Numbered from the stretch's first letter, positions 1 through 9,077 are shown. The stretch: DNA of 39,673 bases from an uncultured Verrucomicrobiota bacterium (GCA_902510815.1 CABXDI010000010.1:1-39673); one strand, 5' to 3'. Program-made: numbers and translations. The notes: generated by a model from the letters alone, not told the origin.

Positions 1-766
1 ATCTATTGTACCAATGCCAATTTTTATCTACGACATCACCACGAAGTTTTTCAAGTTCTTTGTCTGCCGTTACTGTCTTCCCTAAAAGAGCTTTGGTTGC
101 TATTTGTGCAACGTGTCTATTACCTAGTTCATTGAGGTGAACTCCATTAATTGTAAGAGCGTCTTTTGAATCGGCGTATGCAGCTTTTGTTGTAGTAAAT
201 AAATCAACGAATCCAGCATTATTTTTTTCGGCTACTGCTTGAATTGCTTTAGTGTATTGAGCAAGGCGAACATTATTTGCTTCGCCGTCAGGAAGATTTG
301 GACTATTCAAGTTTTCATGAGCGATGGGTGAAAACAAAACGAAGCGTGGCTCGGATTTACCATTGGGCTTCAGCTTCTTATAATTATCGAGCATGGCTGA
401 AAGGTCATTCATGAAAGATTCAAGACCCTTCTCTCCTTTGAATGATTCATTGTATCCAAAGAAGACAAAGATTACATCTGCTTCACAAAGTTTGAGATAG
501 GTTTCAGGGGAAGGAAAACCTTGGTTCCTTGGTCTTTCTTTTACAGTATCACCCGTGAAACCGAGATTACGGAAAAGGACTTCTTGTCCCTTTAATTCAC
601 TTTGTAAGACTGTCTCGAACCAACCATCGTGATTGAAGCGGTCTGGCAGACTATTACCAATGAGGCAAACATTGTCACCTTTTTCGAATTTGAAAGCCGC
701 ATTCGCGGCGGCGGAACTAATTATGAGTGAGATGGCCGTGAAAAAGCCCAAAGATATTTTTAGCAT
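1..766 (-). CDS. SGNH-hydrolase-like secreted protein, C-terminus cut by window edge
   Basis: The frame starts at ATG 764-766 on the minus strand and stays open to base 2, giving 255 residues. Residues 1-23 form a signal peptide ending in AAANA. SGNH-type blocks are visible: IGNSL (S39 at the nucleophile position), RNLGFTGD (about 67-73), FFGYN (N106) and INGVHLNELG (H210). The usual block-I GDS is GNS, and the Asp expected two residues before the block-V His is Asn208, so hydrolase activity is uncertain. In PVC bacteria such domains often form the N-terminus of much longer haem-binding proteins (family knowledge); the missing part lies left of the window. It diverges from the sulfatase at 901 across a 134-base AT-rich gap. 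Confidence 0.82.
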   Translation of the reverse strand, partial: MLKISLGFFTAISLIISSAAANAAFKFEKGDNVCLIGNSLPDRFNHDGWFETVLQSELKGQEVLFRNLGFTGDTVKERPRNQGFPSPETYLKLCEADVIFVFFGYNESFKGEKGLESFMNDLSAMLDNYKKLKPNGKSEPRFVLFSPIAHENLNSPNLPDGEANNVRLAQYTKAIQAVAEKNNAGFVDLFTTTKAAYADSKDALTINGVHLNELGNRHVAQIATKALLGKTVTADKELEKLRGDVVDKNWHWYNR

Positions 767-900
767 GGTGTTTTTATACTACCAAAGAGGGGTCAGTGTT
801 AACTAAAACTATTTAAAAAAGTGATTTTTTTTAGATATCCCCTTTAAAATTAATATTTTCTAAATAGTAAATAACTGTTTATGGGAGTAAAAAATATAAA

Positions 901-2367
901 ATGCCGAATTTTTTATTTTTATTTAAGGTTTTTATTCTCGCTTTTATTTCTCTAAATTACACCTACGGGAGGCCCAATATTGTTTTTCTATTAGCGGATG
1001 ACCAAGCCATAATTTCAATGGGATGTTATGGAAACAGTGATGCATTAACACCAAACCTAGATCGCTTATCTCAAAGGGGCCTGACTTTTGATAACCATTA
1101 TGATACCACGGCAATTTGTATGGCCAGTCGTGCTAGTATCCTTACAGGAAAATATGAGTACCAGCATGGCTGCAATTTTTCTAAGGGAAAGCTTAGCACA
1201 GAAGATATAAAGAATAGTTATCCAAACATTTTAAAGAGAGCAGGATATATAACTGCATTTGCGGGAAAGTTTGGAATCAATTTGAAATTGGAATTACCCC
1301 AAAGCCTTTTTGATAAGTGGGGTGGAGGCCCGGGGCAAACCAGCTATGTAACAGCAAAAAACAAGACGATGAGGAAATATGCAGATAAGTATCCTCATTC
1401 GACAATGTCGTACGGGGCTTTTGGAAGTGAATTTATTAAGGAGGCTTCTAAAACTGGAAAGCCATTTTGCCTTTCAATAAGTTTTAAAGCACCTCATATG
1501 CCTGATACTCCAGACTCTAGATTTGATGAAATATACAAAGATAAAGTTTTTAGGAAGCCTGCTAATTTTGGTAGAGAGTATTCCAAACATCTGAGTGAAC
1601 AAAGTAAACAAGGGCGTCAGTGGGAGCGGTGGGAATCATGGGGATATAAGGATAATTATGATGAAGTAATGAGAAAATACCACCAGCTTGTATATGGTAT
1701 AGATCAAGCGGTGGGAATGGTTGTTGAGTCTTTAAAAGAAAATGGGGTAGCTGATAATACAGTTATTATTTATACATCGGACAATGGGTTTCTTTGCGGC
1801 TCTCATGGCTACGGTTCCAAAGTTCTGCCTTATGAGGAGTCTGTTAGAGTCCCTATGATTATTTATGACCCTAGAACCAAAACGAAAAAGAATAGACGTA
1901 GAATAAATGCATTAACAGCTAACATTGATATCGCACCAACTATATTAGAATTAGCAGGAACAAAAGGATCTTCTCAAATTGATGGGTTGAGTTTGATGCC
2001 CTTACTAAATGGACACCAAATTGATATACGTGAATCCATTGCTATTATGAATTGTTGGGGGCCAGTGGAATCACAATATTTAGGAATTGTTGGTAAAAAG
2101 TGGAAATATATTTACTGGTTTTATGGTGAGGGTATGAAGCCTAAAGAGGAACTCTTTAATCTCGAGGAGGATAGGTTGGAATTGATAAACGCATCTAAAG
2201 ATCCACAAAATAATGAATCTTTAGAAGAGATGCGCTCTGTATATGATCAAGAAATTATTACCATTAAAGAACAAGCAGCAGTTTCTCATAAAATGTATGG
2301 AACCCTTTTTGATCGAAACGTAAAATGGCTTAATAAGAGCAAAATCATAAAAAACAGTATTAGATAG
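901..2367 (+). CDS. Secreted S1-family (formylglycine) sulfatase
   Basis: Predicted to hydrolyse sulfate esters, probably on a glycan, in the periplasm or outside the cell. Residues 1-23 are a signal peptide ending TYG. The fold begins with RPNIVFLLADD (metal ligands D33, D34). The maturation motif CMASRASILTG has the modifiable C73 and fits C-x-[P/A]-S-R. Downstream are APHMP (H199) and YTSDNGF (D294, N295), also metal or active-site positions in this family. At 488 residues it is of normal length with no added C-terminal domain. A purine-rich GGGAG lies about 14 bases before the ATG. It is followed closely by the amidase and Asp-box genes on the same strand. The specific substrate cannot be read from the sequence. 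Confidence 0.93.
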   Translation: MPNFLFLFKVFILAFISLNYTYGRPNIVFLLADDQAIISMGCYGNSDALTPNLDRLSQRGLTFDNHYDTTAICMASRASILTGKYEYQHGCNFSKGKLSTEDIKNSYPNILKRAGYITAFAGKFGINLKLELPQSLFDKWGGGPGQTSYVTAKNKTMRKYADKYPHSTMSYGAFGSEFIKEASKTGKPFCLSISFKAPHMPDTPDSRFDEIYKDKVFRKPANFGREYSKHLSEQSKQGRQWERWESWGYKDNYDEVMRKYHQLVYGIDQAVGMVVESLKENGVADNTVIIYTSDNGFLCGSHGYGSKVLPYEESVRVPMIIYDPRTKTKKNRRRINALTANIDIAPTILELAGTKGSSQIDGLSLMPLLNGHQIDIRESIAIMNCWGPVESQYLGIVGKKWKYIYWFYGEGMKPKEELFNLEEDRLELINASKDPQNNESLEEMRSVYDQEIITIKEQAAVSHKMYGTLFDRNVKWLNKSKIIKNSIR

Positions 2368-2421
2368 ATTGTAAAAAAGCTTGGGCTCAATTTAATTACG
2401 GAGTTATCATCAGCACTATTA

Positions 2422-3162
2422 ATGTCTCGTAAGGCTTTACTTATCTTAAATATAAAAAATTTATTATTGGTCTTGGTTGTTCTATTGACCGTAGCCAATT
2501 GTACTACGACTAATAATTCTCCTGTAGCGATAAAGGGATCAGTGAATGGGCTCGTGAATCCTGATCAAATGTTTCGAGAGATTAGAGTAATCAAACGCTA
2601 TATACCCAAAGGCCGATACGGAAGAAAGTATAAGAGACCAATGAAGCCGAGGTTTATCACTGTGCACTCGACTCAAAATTATGATGGGGATGCTTGGGAT
2701 CATGCTCGAGCTCTTGAGAGAGGTAAACTAAGAGCCCCCAAAAGAAGAAATGGAAACAGAATCGGCTATCTAACCTGGCATTTTACAATCCAGGATGATG
2801 TTGTTCTTCAGCATTTACCGACTAATGAACAAGGTGAACATGCTGATTTTAATGGACCTGGAAATAATTATTCTATTGGTATTGAGATGTGCGAACATCG
2901 CGGAAATAGCAGACAAGAGACCCTTGCAAGGACAGCGAAACTATGTGCTTCTCTAATGCAACAATATGACATTCCACTCAAAAATGTAGTTCCTCATTAT
3001 CATTGGCCAAGGAAAGGTTTAAAGCCAGAACACAAAAACTGCCCTCATTTTTTAATGACTAATGGCAAACCGGGAAGGAAGTGGAATCAATTTTTAAGAT
3101 CTATTAAGAAACAATATAATCGTATTCAAATTCCGCAGGAAATCGCTGAGAAATCCAGATAA
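2422..3162 (+). CDS. Probable N-acetylmuramoyl-L-alanine amidase (amidase_2/PGRP fold), likely lipoprotein
   Basis: The predicted enzyme cleaves the amide bond between N-acetylmuramic acid and the stem peptide. Residues 10-27 form a hydrophobic leader ending LTVANC, an imperfect lipobox with Asn at -1, so lipidation at C27 is likely but not certain. The amidase_2 core runs from about residue 77 to 215: RFITVHST (H82 zinc ligand), TWHFTI (H120), SIGIEMCEH, then VVPHYHW and HKNCPHF, whose H192/H194 and C207 match the His and Cys zinc ligands of the T7-lysozyme/PGRP fold. The stretch before it (about 56-75) is strongly basic. It lies 54 bases after the sulfatase and 18 before the Asp-box gene, suggesting one transcript. 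The zinc-ligand assignment is by motif only. Confidence 0.85.
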   Translation: MSRKALLILNIKNLLLVLVVLLTVANCTTTNNSPVAIKGSVNGLVNPDQMFREIRVIKRYIPKGRYGRKYKRPMKPRFITVHSTQNYDGDAWDHARALERGKLRAPKRRNGNRIGYLTWHFTIQDDVVLQHLPTNEQGEHADFNGPGNNYSIGIEMCEHRGNSRQETLARTAKLCASLMQQYDIPLKNVVPHYHWPRKGLKPEHKNCPHFLMTNGKPGRKWNQFLRSIKKQYNRIQIPQEIAEKSR

Positions 3163-3180
3163 ACGTGCACAAATTATAAA

Positions 3181-4329
3181 ATGAAAAATGTATTCATAGC
3201 ATGTTTAATATTTTTGGTTTTCTTTTTTTCTCTCACTAGAAATATTTTGGCTGAGGATCCTTTGTGTGAAGTTTGGGAAGAGGAAATACCCGTTATGGCG
3301 CATTTAGCAGTCGCTATAGATGGTACGGTACTATTATTCAAAGAAGAAAGAGAAAATAAACGAATCGAGGTTAAGCGAAGTGAAGACGGGGGAGTTACTT
3401 GGAGCGAACCAATTGTAGTGGGAGAAAGAGTAAAAATTGATGCTGATATGTCCGATGATGGCAGGTACAAGGGTGAACACGTGGGGTGGAGTGAATTAGC
3501 AAATGTAACTGTTGATGAAAATAATGGTCATATAATGGTCTTTGCTGGTGGTCTCAAACCTGCACAAATTCTTTATAGGAGTAAAGATAATGGTAAAACT
3601 TGGGTAAAAGAAAAAATATTTATCAAGCCAGATAAAAATGGGTGGTTGGCAACAACCTATTGTTGCGATCCAGGAATAACGATTAGGCATGGAAGTCATA
3701 AAGGACGTTTGCTAATGCCATCCCAAGTGTTCGTTGGCCCGATCAATAAAAATGGCTCGAGAACGTATCTTAATAAAGGCATGGGCAGAAAATATTTTGG
3801 AAAAAGATACAGTAATGCCTTGTATAGTGACGATGGTGGCAAAACATGGATTCATAGTGATCCTTTTCCAATTTTGGGAACATCTGAACCATCTCTTTGT
3901 GAGCTCAATGATGGAACTATTTATTACAATGCGAGGACTCATATTCGAAAAGGAAATAAACAAGTTGGTCTGAGTCGTGATAGTGGTAAGTCATGGGTTC
4001 ATACAAGAGAAGATGACGAGTTATTCGATGGTCCTCCCGACGAGTATGGTTGTAAGGGAGCCCTAGTGAGGTTGTATCATAAAGATAAAGACCTTATCCT
4101 TTTTAGCTCTCCAGGAAGGAGAGATAAACGGGATGATATTACCATTCAATTAAGTATGGATGGTGGTAAATCATGGCCTAAGAAAAGGGTTCTTAAAGTT
4201 GGACCTGGAAATTATACTTGGATGGCTGTAGGAAGGGATGGAACAGCGAGTCAGGAGATGATTTATTTGGTCTCAAATAAAAGTTGGATGGCTCGGTTTA
4301 ATTTAGCATGGGTAAAAGGTAAAGATTAG
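3181..4329 (+). CDS. Secreted Asp-box (BNR) sialidase-like six-bladed propeller protein
   Basis: A signal peptide (residues 1-24, ending ILA) precedes a beta-propeller with five Asp boxes: SEDGGVTW (67), SKDNGKTW (134), SDDGGKTW (216), SRDSGKSW (265) and SMDGGKSW (325). TSEPSLCELNDG (E236) and NAR (R252) match the catalytic Glu and second Arg region of GH33-type sialidases, and SSPGRRDKR could supply the third Arg. The usual N-terminal FRIP motif is replaced by IPVMAH, so the first Arg of the triad is not seen. It is therefore best called sialidase-like: it could be an exo-sialidase on an atypical sugar, another propeller glycosidase, or a binder. It starts 18 bases after the amidase gene. 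Confidence 0.85.
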   Translation: MKNVFIACLIFLVFFFSLTRNILAEDPLCEVWEEEIPVMAHLAVAIDGTVLLFKEERENKRIEVKRSEDGGVTWSEPIVVGERVKIDADMSDDGRYKGEHVGWSELANVTVDENNGHIMVFAGGLKPAQILYRSKDNGKTWVKEKIFIKPDKNGWLATTYCCDPGITIRHGSHKGRLLMPSQVFVGPINKNGSRTYLNKGMGRKYFGKRYSNALYSDDGGKTWIHSDPFPILGTSEPSLCELNDGTIYYNARTHIRKGNKQVGLSRDSGKSWVHTREDDELFDGPPDEYGCKGALVRLYHKDKDLILFSSPGRRDKRDDITIQLSMDGGKSWPKKRVLKVGPGNYTWMAVGRDGTASQEMIYLVSNKSWMARFNLAWVKGKD

Positions 4330-4484
4330 GAGGAGACCTGAAACTCTCAAATTTTTGCAAAAGAGCATCGAAAAATTCGCATCCTAGCATTACCTCACAA
4401 AAGGGCGTCAAAGAATTGGCAACTTGGCGTTAGCTACTAGTTGATAAATCTCAATATTACAAACCAGCGGAAACTGTGAAAAAT

Positions 4485-4536
4485 GGTGCTCGCTTGTTTG
4501 TGGGGTTCTTCCAGTGGGAGGTTACAAGCGAGCACC
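4485..4536. terminator. 13-bp perfect hairpin with 26-nt loop, possible bidirectional terminator
   Basis: GGTGCTCGCTTGT (4485-4497) is exactly complementary to ACAAGCGAGCACC (4524-4536), leaving a 26-base loop. On the plus strand it is followed by TGTTTT; on the minus strand by ATTTTT. It lies about 155 bases after the Asp-box gene and would also catch minus-strand read-through from the heparinase-like gene. The loop is longer than in a classic intrinsic terminator, so a regulatory RNA or a REP-like repeat is also possible. Confidence 0.5.
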
Positions 4537-4561
4537 TGTTTTCCTGAATTGCTGTAAATCT

Positions 4562-4771
4562 ATGAATGAGAGAATAGGTGAGCTAAAAATTAAAGCGCAG
4601 AACGGTGACGTTCATGCTCAAACATATTTAGGATATATATATGAAATGGGCAGAGGCGTTAATAAGCACTTAAGGGAATCTTCTCAGTGGTATTTAATGG
4701 CCGCTAAGAGTGGAAATCGATATGCTATTGAGGCTTTAGAAGAAATTCGCAGATCCTCAACAGGTCTCTAA
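4562..4771 (+). CDS. Short Sel1-like repeat protein
   Basis: This is a 69-residue frame from ATG 4562. An in-frame GTG at 4514 would add 16 residues but would place the start inside the hairpin loop, so 4562 is preferred. The sequence fits roughly one and a half Sel1/TPR-like alpha-alpha repeats: AQNGDVHAQTYLGYIYEMG followed by WYLMAAKSGNRYAIEALEEI. There is no signal peptide, so it is probably cytoplasmic. Sel1 repeats generally mediate protein-protein contacts. With so few repeats it could be a mini-adaptor, a remnant of a longer Sel1 protein, or a domain that assembles as a multimer. No strong ribosome-binding site is visible. Confidence 0.6.
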   Translation: MNERIGELKIKAQNGDVHAQTYLGYIYEMGRGVNKHLRESSQWYLMAAKSGNRYAIEALEEIRRSSTGL

Positions 4772-4829
4772 ATTCGTGTTTAGTAAAATTATTTGATCTC
4801 TAAAGGCGCTTATAACCGTTAGATTGCCA

Positions 4830-5411
4830 GTGAAAGCGCTCATTGTTATATCCCATCCAGATCAAAGCTCCTTTTGTTATAACGGAATTTTTAAAGAGAT
4901 AATAAAAACTCTTGGAGAAGATGCAGAAGTTAAAATTGCAGATTTATATTCTGAAAAATTTGCCAGACCGAATGATGCACTCATGGCTCGGTACAAGGAA
5001 TGGGTAACTTGGTGTACTCATATTTATTTTATTTCACCCGTTTGGTGGTTTAGGTGTACGCCAAGGCTAGAGATATTTTTTGATGAAGTTTTTACTCCTG
5101 GTTTCGCCTATGAGTTCAAATCTGTTTCCAAACTGTATGGATTTCCAGTCCCTAAACTTAAAGATAAAATAGTTAGAACTTATGTTACGCATGGAGCTCC
5201 GGCCTTGCCGGTTCTAACAATTTATGCCAACTCGGTTAAGCTACGTTTGGTTATGGGAGTCTATACGTTTGTTTTTGGTTGGAAATATTCCATTTGGAGG
5301 AGAACAAAGCAGTTTTGGTCAGTACCATTCGTAAGTCACGATAAACGATTAAAATATCTAAAGACTGTTAGAAAAGATATTATCAAGGATCTAAAACAAG
5401 CTAAAAATTAA
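4830..5411 (+). CDS. NAD(P)H-dependent quinone/FMN oxidoreductase (flavodoxin_2 fold)
   Basis: This is a predicted cytoplasmic flavoprotein of the NQO1/MdaB/KefF type that reduces quinones or related electrophiles with NAD(P)H. The N-terminus KALIVISHPDQSSFCYN matches the first strand and phosphate-binding loop of the family. ISPVWWFRCTPRLEIFFDEV followed by GFAYEF matches the conserved aromatic and flavin-contact segment. YVTHGAP is the third flavin loop region. The length (193 residues) is normal. The start is GTG 4830; a TTG at 4824 would add two residues. No good Shine-Dalgarno is visible for either. It is convergent with the heparinase-like gene, with two bases between the stops. Confidence 0.85.
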   Translation: MKALIVISHPDQSSFCYNGIFKEIIKTLGEDAEVKIADLYSEKFARPNDALMARYKEWVTWCTHIYFISPVWWFRCTPRLEIFFDEVFTPGFAYEFKSVSKLYGFPVPKLKDKIVRTYVTHGAPALPVLTIYANSVKLRLVMGVYTFVFGWKYSIWRRTKQFWSVPFVSHDKRLKYLKTVRKDIIKDLKQAKN

Positions 5412-5413
5412 GC

Positions 5414-8400
5414 TCAACTTTTTTCCTCAGCGGTAATTTTACCGTTCTTAATTTCTTTGAAGTTTACGCTTGGTGTATCTTTGCTATCAAGACCCTTAAT
5501 GGAAATCAAATTCTTAGTTCCATCTTTAAGCAATACTTTAAGCTGAGTTGATGACACCGCATTGACATATTGGATCATTGAAGAACTCTCTTTATCAAAT
5601 GGCTCAATTAAAGTCAGGAAGTGAGCTGATTTTCCATGACTTCGGGTACTAAAAGAGTTGCGTTGATATTTTGTCACTTGGCCTGGTGGATAATCAGCGC
5701 CTATTGAGACGATAAAGCGTTTTGCATTCAAGCCCGACAGGTCAATATGGATTTCACCATTTCCATTGGGTTGGGCGGGGAGAGTTTCCTGAAATGGTCT
5801 ACCGGCGATGACAACCGGTCCACCATAATAGTCTTCACCAGATTTAATTTTTTCTGTATCAGGCCTACCATGAACTTGAGTTCGAATACCATTAAGGGTG
5901 ATCTTATTTTGTTTTTGCAGTTGGGATAAACTGAGCACTCTTCCATCGGCAAGAACGAGCTGTCCTCCTCCCCAGAAAAGAGATGCGCCTTTGCCCAGAA
6001 TGAAGCCTCCACCTTTTCGTCGGTCTTCGTTTTGAGTTTTAAGCGTTATTTTTTTTGCAGCATCTGAGATTTTAAGGTCGATATCTTCACGGCCAAGAAT
6101 CCATGGTGAGAACTCGTTTTCTGAAACGATTTTGTTATCTACTTCAATAGTGTACTTTGTCCATCCAGCACGATGTCGGACTTCTGGTGCGGCTCCTACC
6201 ATGATCTCTGCCTTTTTTGGCCAAGCAGAGTGGACGTCGATATAGAGATCACCTTCTTTGCCTTTTAAGGTACGCCAGTTGAGATGGGCTTTATTGTCAT
6301 AGATAGTTCTAAAACGAGTTTTCGATGTTCCATCCTTACTCCACCACTGGCAATTAGTGATTAGCTGGTCGGCTAGGCGCGGATCGGTATTCATCTGGTC
6401 GGTATGACGCAGTTTTCTTACACTGTCCCCTTCGATGTTTTGGAACCCTCGGATTTGAAGAAAATTGTCAAAAGTATGTTCTTCTTCTCCCTTTAGATAG
6501 TCGGCGAGAACGATGTAATGGTCTGTGACTATGGCCAGCCGGCGTTGGAGAATACGTTCGGTCCAGTCGCTGATATCTGCGACTTCAAGTTCTTTTCCGT
6601 TTGAGCCAACAGCAATTGGCATAAAAACATCTTCTGCAGCCAGACGTTCACGCCCTGAAAGGATAGCGCTTTCACCCTCCTTACGGTTTGGGCGTTGCAT
6701 TTGTAATCCTAAATATGGCGGGCATGACCATCTGGCATTGGTCTCGACGGCAGCGGCTTGTATCTTTGAACCAGAGTGAAACATTAATCGTCGAGATTCG
6801 ACCGATTCTTGATTTCGTCCGTCGACGACCACCATGTTGTGATTAACAGATGATTGTACAAACATGCCGTACATGAAACTCGCGTAAGAGTACCAAAGAC
6901 CATGGCCACTGGAGTAAAAACTGCGGTCATAACGTCGCATAGAGTTGAAGTTAGTACGGTCAAAGTGGCCATGATATGCGCCATGAGTTCCATATTTAAG
7001 ACTCATTTCGATTTGTTTACTCGGGTGTCGATTTGGTGTTTGGGAACGTAGGGTGATAAAGCCAATACCATCAGAGAATGCGGACCGTGTACCAATTTTG
7101 GGGGTGTCCTTTGGTAATTCAGGCACACCATAAAGTAGACTGCGCCCACCTTCACCACGACGTTTGACTAACGCGGCAAAGGCTGGTTTCCGCCACATCA
7201 TATAAGCAATTTCGAAACCCTCGTCGGAGGTGAGGCTCCATTCACCACCATCGTTTGCTGCATAAATCTGTCCATCATGAGAGAGGTGGTCAATGAACGA
7301 GTCCCAAAGTTGATCAAGAGTGATTTGAGGGACTGGATGTTTACCAAACTTTTGGAAAGGTTTTCCGCCAAATTCGCGCTTACGGGTTTCAACGTCATCG
7401 GTGAGACGACGAAATTCTTTTGAGTAACCTGGAGTGAAGTATTGATCGATCATATTTACTCCAAAGGGTTCAGCAGCGAGTGCCATGTTGCATATATATC
7501 TTGATACCCAAACGTTATAATTAACGGAACCTTCATACCACCATCCGTCAGGCATGATGCCGTTAGCGATGTTATCGTAGACGCCGTCTGTGGCGTATAG
7601 GAAGTGCTCAAACCAAGCAAAGTCTTGTGTTGCTAGCGCCAAAGTAAAACCACATCGAGCTTCTTGAAGTTCAAGGTTTGCAACTCCTGACAAGTTTATG
7701 TGGTGCATGCGCTCGCGCATTTCCTGACTAATACGAGCGTGGTCTTCACTGGAAAAGACACCAGAATCAGCGATCATATCATAGATTTCACAGGCTTGGA
7801 TTAAATCTTTTCCGCCAACATTAAAGCGCACACCGGGCTTGGCGAGTGCGGCATATTTTTTATCGCCAGAGATTTGCCAAGCAACAGCGTAGGGCCAACG
7901 TGATTCAGGGCGGTTGTCTGTTGTCTTGTGGTCGAGGTACCACTGCGCGGCTTTTTTTGCCCAACCATAGTTGTTTATTTTCTCGCGCACTTCTTGCCAG
8001 CGTTCTGGGGTGTGGACTAGGTACGGATGAGGGAGTTTTCGGGCTGTGATTAATTCGATATCACCGCCGAGTTGGCCATTCGCAAGTGCGACAATCTTTT
8101 GACGTTCGCGGCCTCCTGGAGGGACACGGTCAGTGACATTAACGATAATATTTGTACTTTTAATTTCACCTGGCTCTAAGGTGAGGTGATTAGGTTTGAT
8201 GGAAGAACGCATCACGTGTTTGCTGTAAGGATGATGCGCGAGATTAACTGACTGCGTACGATTGGTGCAGTTCATAACCTTTAATTCGTAATTGAGCTTG
8301 GCGTTCTTTTCTCCAGCGAGTGAACGTGCCTCCGAGAAGAGTTTCAATATTGGCGCTGCGATTACATCTACTCGTGGTAAATTGATCTGCCCTTTTTTGC

Positions 8401-8935
8401 CGTCAGCGTAACTACCACGAATCGCAACTTTCTTAATTTCTCGAAACGTTTCACCAAAAGGGGAAAATTTATCAAAGGCAGAAAAAGGTAAATCTACAAA
8501 TTGTGTTTTATTTGTGCCGATGAGGCTAAATTTGGCTATGCTAGATACCTCCGCAGTGGTTCGATAGCTGGATTTTGCTTCACGTTTAGCCGTGTGGACA
8601 ACGACTTCGCCATGAAATGTACGATCCTCATTCAGGAGTATCTCTAGTCGTATCCCGTATAGCTGAGACCAATTTTGCTTACTTTCAGCGGTGAAGGTTA
8701 CACCGTTTGGGCTAAGGATTGCATTTTTAACTCCAAAGCCTACCCAATGGCCTGGAACGAAGTTTTCATCGATTTTATTGTGCTGCTTGCCCAGAGTTAG
8801 CCAAGGCTGAAGGTTGCGCTCTGCACCCCTAGGTATCTGTCCACCAGCTAGACCAGGAAGCATCTGCGAATGACTGATTATATTTGTCAGAAATAAAATC
8901 AGAATGATTGCTATATGAAAAGGGATGATTTTCAT
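5414..8935 (-). CDS. Large secreted heparinase II/III-like polysaccharide lyase
   Basis: A 1173-residue protein with an N-terminal signal peptide (about 1-23), an N-terminal beta-rich region (to about 310), an (alpha/alpha) toroid and C-terminal beta domains. Family hallmarks are GWWYEGSVNYN (about residue 465-475, with the tyrosine expected near the active site) and KYGTHGAYHGHFD with H651, H655 and H657, which matches the heparinase II/III core motif carrying a catalytic or metal-binding His. SSVNHNMVVVDG follows, as in related lyases. The predicted reaction is beta-elimination of a uronic-acid-containing polysaccharide. Whether the substrate is glycosaminoglycan-like, alginate-like or ulvan-like cannot be read. 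It is probably the last gene of a minus-strand run starting at 15039. Confidence 0.87.
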   Translation of the reverse strand: MKIIPFHIAIILILFLTNIISHSQMLPGLAGGQIPRGAERNLQPWLTLGKQHNKIDENFVPGHWVGFGVKNAILSPNGVTFTAESKQNWSQLYGIRLEILLNEDRTFHGEVVVHTAKREAKSSYRTTAEVSSIAKFSLIGTNKTQFVDLPFSAFDKFSPFGETFREIKKVAIRGSYADGKKGQINLPRVDVIAAPILKLFSEARSLAGEKNAKLNYELKVMNCTNRTQSVNLAHHPYSKHVMRSSIKPNHLTLEPGEIKSTNIIVNVTDRVPPGGRERQKIVALANGQLGGDIELITARKLPHPYLVHTPERWQEVREKINNYGWAKKAAQWYLDHKTTDNRPESRWPYAVAWQISGDKKYAALAKPGVRFNVGGKDLIQACEIYDMIADSGVFSSEDHARISQEMRERMHHINLSGVANLELQEARCGFTLALATQDFAWFEHFLYATDGVYDNIANGIMPDGWWYEGSVNYNVWVSRYICNMALAAEPFGVNMIDQYFTPGYSKEFRRLTDDVETRKREFGGKPFQKFGKHPVPQITLDQLWDSFIDHLSHDGQIYAANDGGEWSLTSDEGFEIAYMMWRKPAFAALVKRRGEGGRSLLYGVPELPKDTPKIGTRSAFSDGIGFITLRSQTPNRHPSKQIEMSLKYGTHGAYHGHFDRTNFNSMRRYDRSFYSSGHGLWYSYASFMYGMFVQSSVNHNMVVVDGRNQESVESRRLMFHSGSKIQAAAVETNARWSCPPYLGLQMQRPNRKEGESAILSGRERLAAEDVFMPIAVGSNGKELEVADISDWTERILQRRLAIVTDHYIVLADYLKGEEEHTFDNFLQIRGFQNIEGDSVRKLRHTDQMNTDPRLADQLITNCQWWSKDGTSKTRFRTIYDNKAHLNWRTLKGKEGDLYIDVHSAWPKKAEIMVGAAPEVRHRAGWTKYTIEVDNKIVSENEFSPWILGREDIDLKISDAAKKITLKTQNEDRRKGGGFILGKGASLFWGGGQLVLADGRVLSLSQLQKQNKITLNGIRTQVHGRPDTEKIKSGEDYYGGPVVIAGRPFQETLPAQPNGNGEIHIDLSGLNAKRFIVSIGADYPPGQVTKYQRNSFSTRSHGKSAHFLTLIEPFDKESSSMIQYVNAVSSTQLKVLLKDGTKNLISIKGLDSKDTPSVNFKEIKNGKITAEEKS

Positions 8936-9077
8936 AATGGGTGATGATACCGCACTGATTATTTGAACAATTATAGTTATCAGAATCCGTTCCCTTTTCT
9001 AATTTCAGAAAGAATAACTACTAGAGTAAATGGTAATGGGATTTCAAAAGAGAAGACAATTAGAGATTTAGACCCAA

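Noticed and set aside
4330-4484. Possible decayed gene or integron-type recombination site after the Asp-box gene
   Set aside because: No intact frame, no recognisable fragment and no attC-like core pair; I see nothing definite in it.
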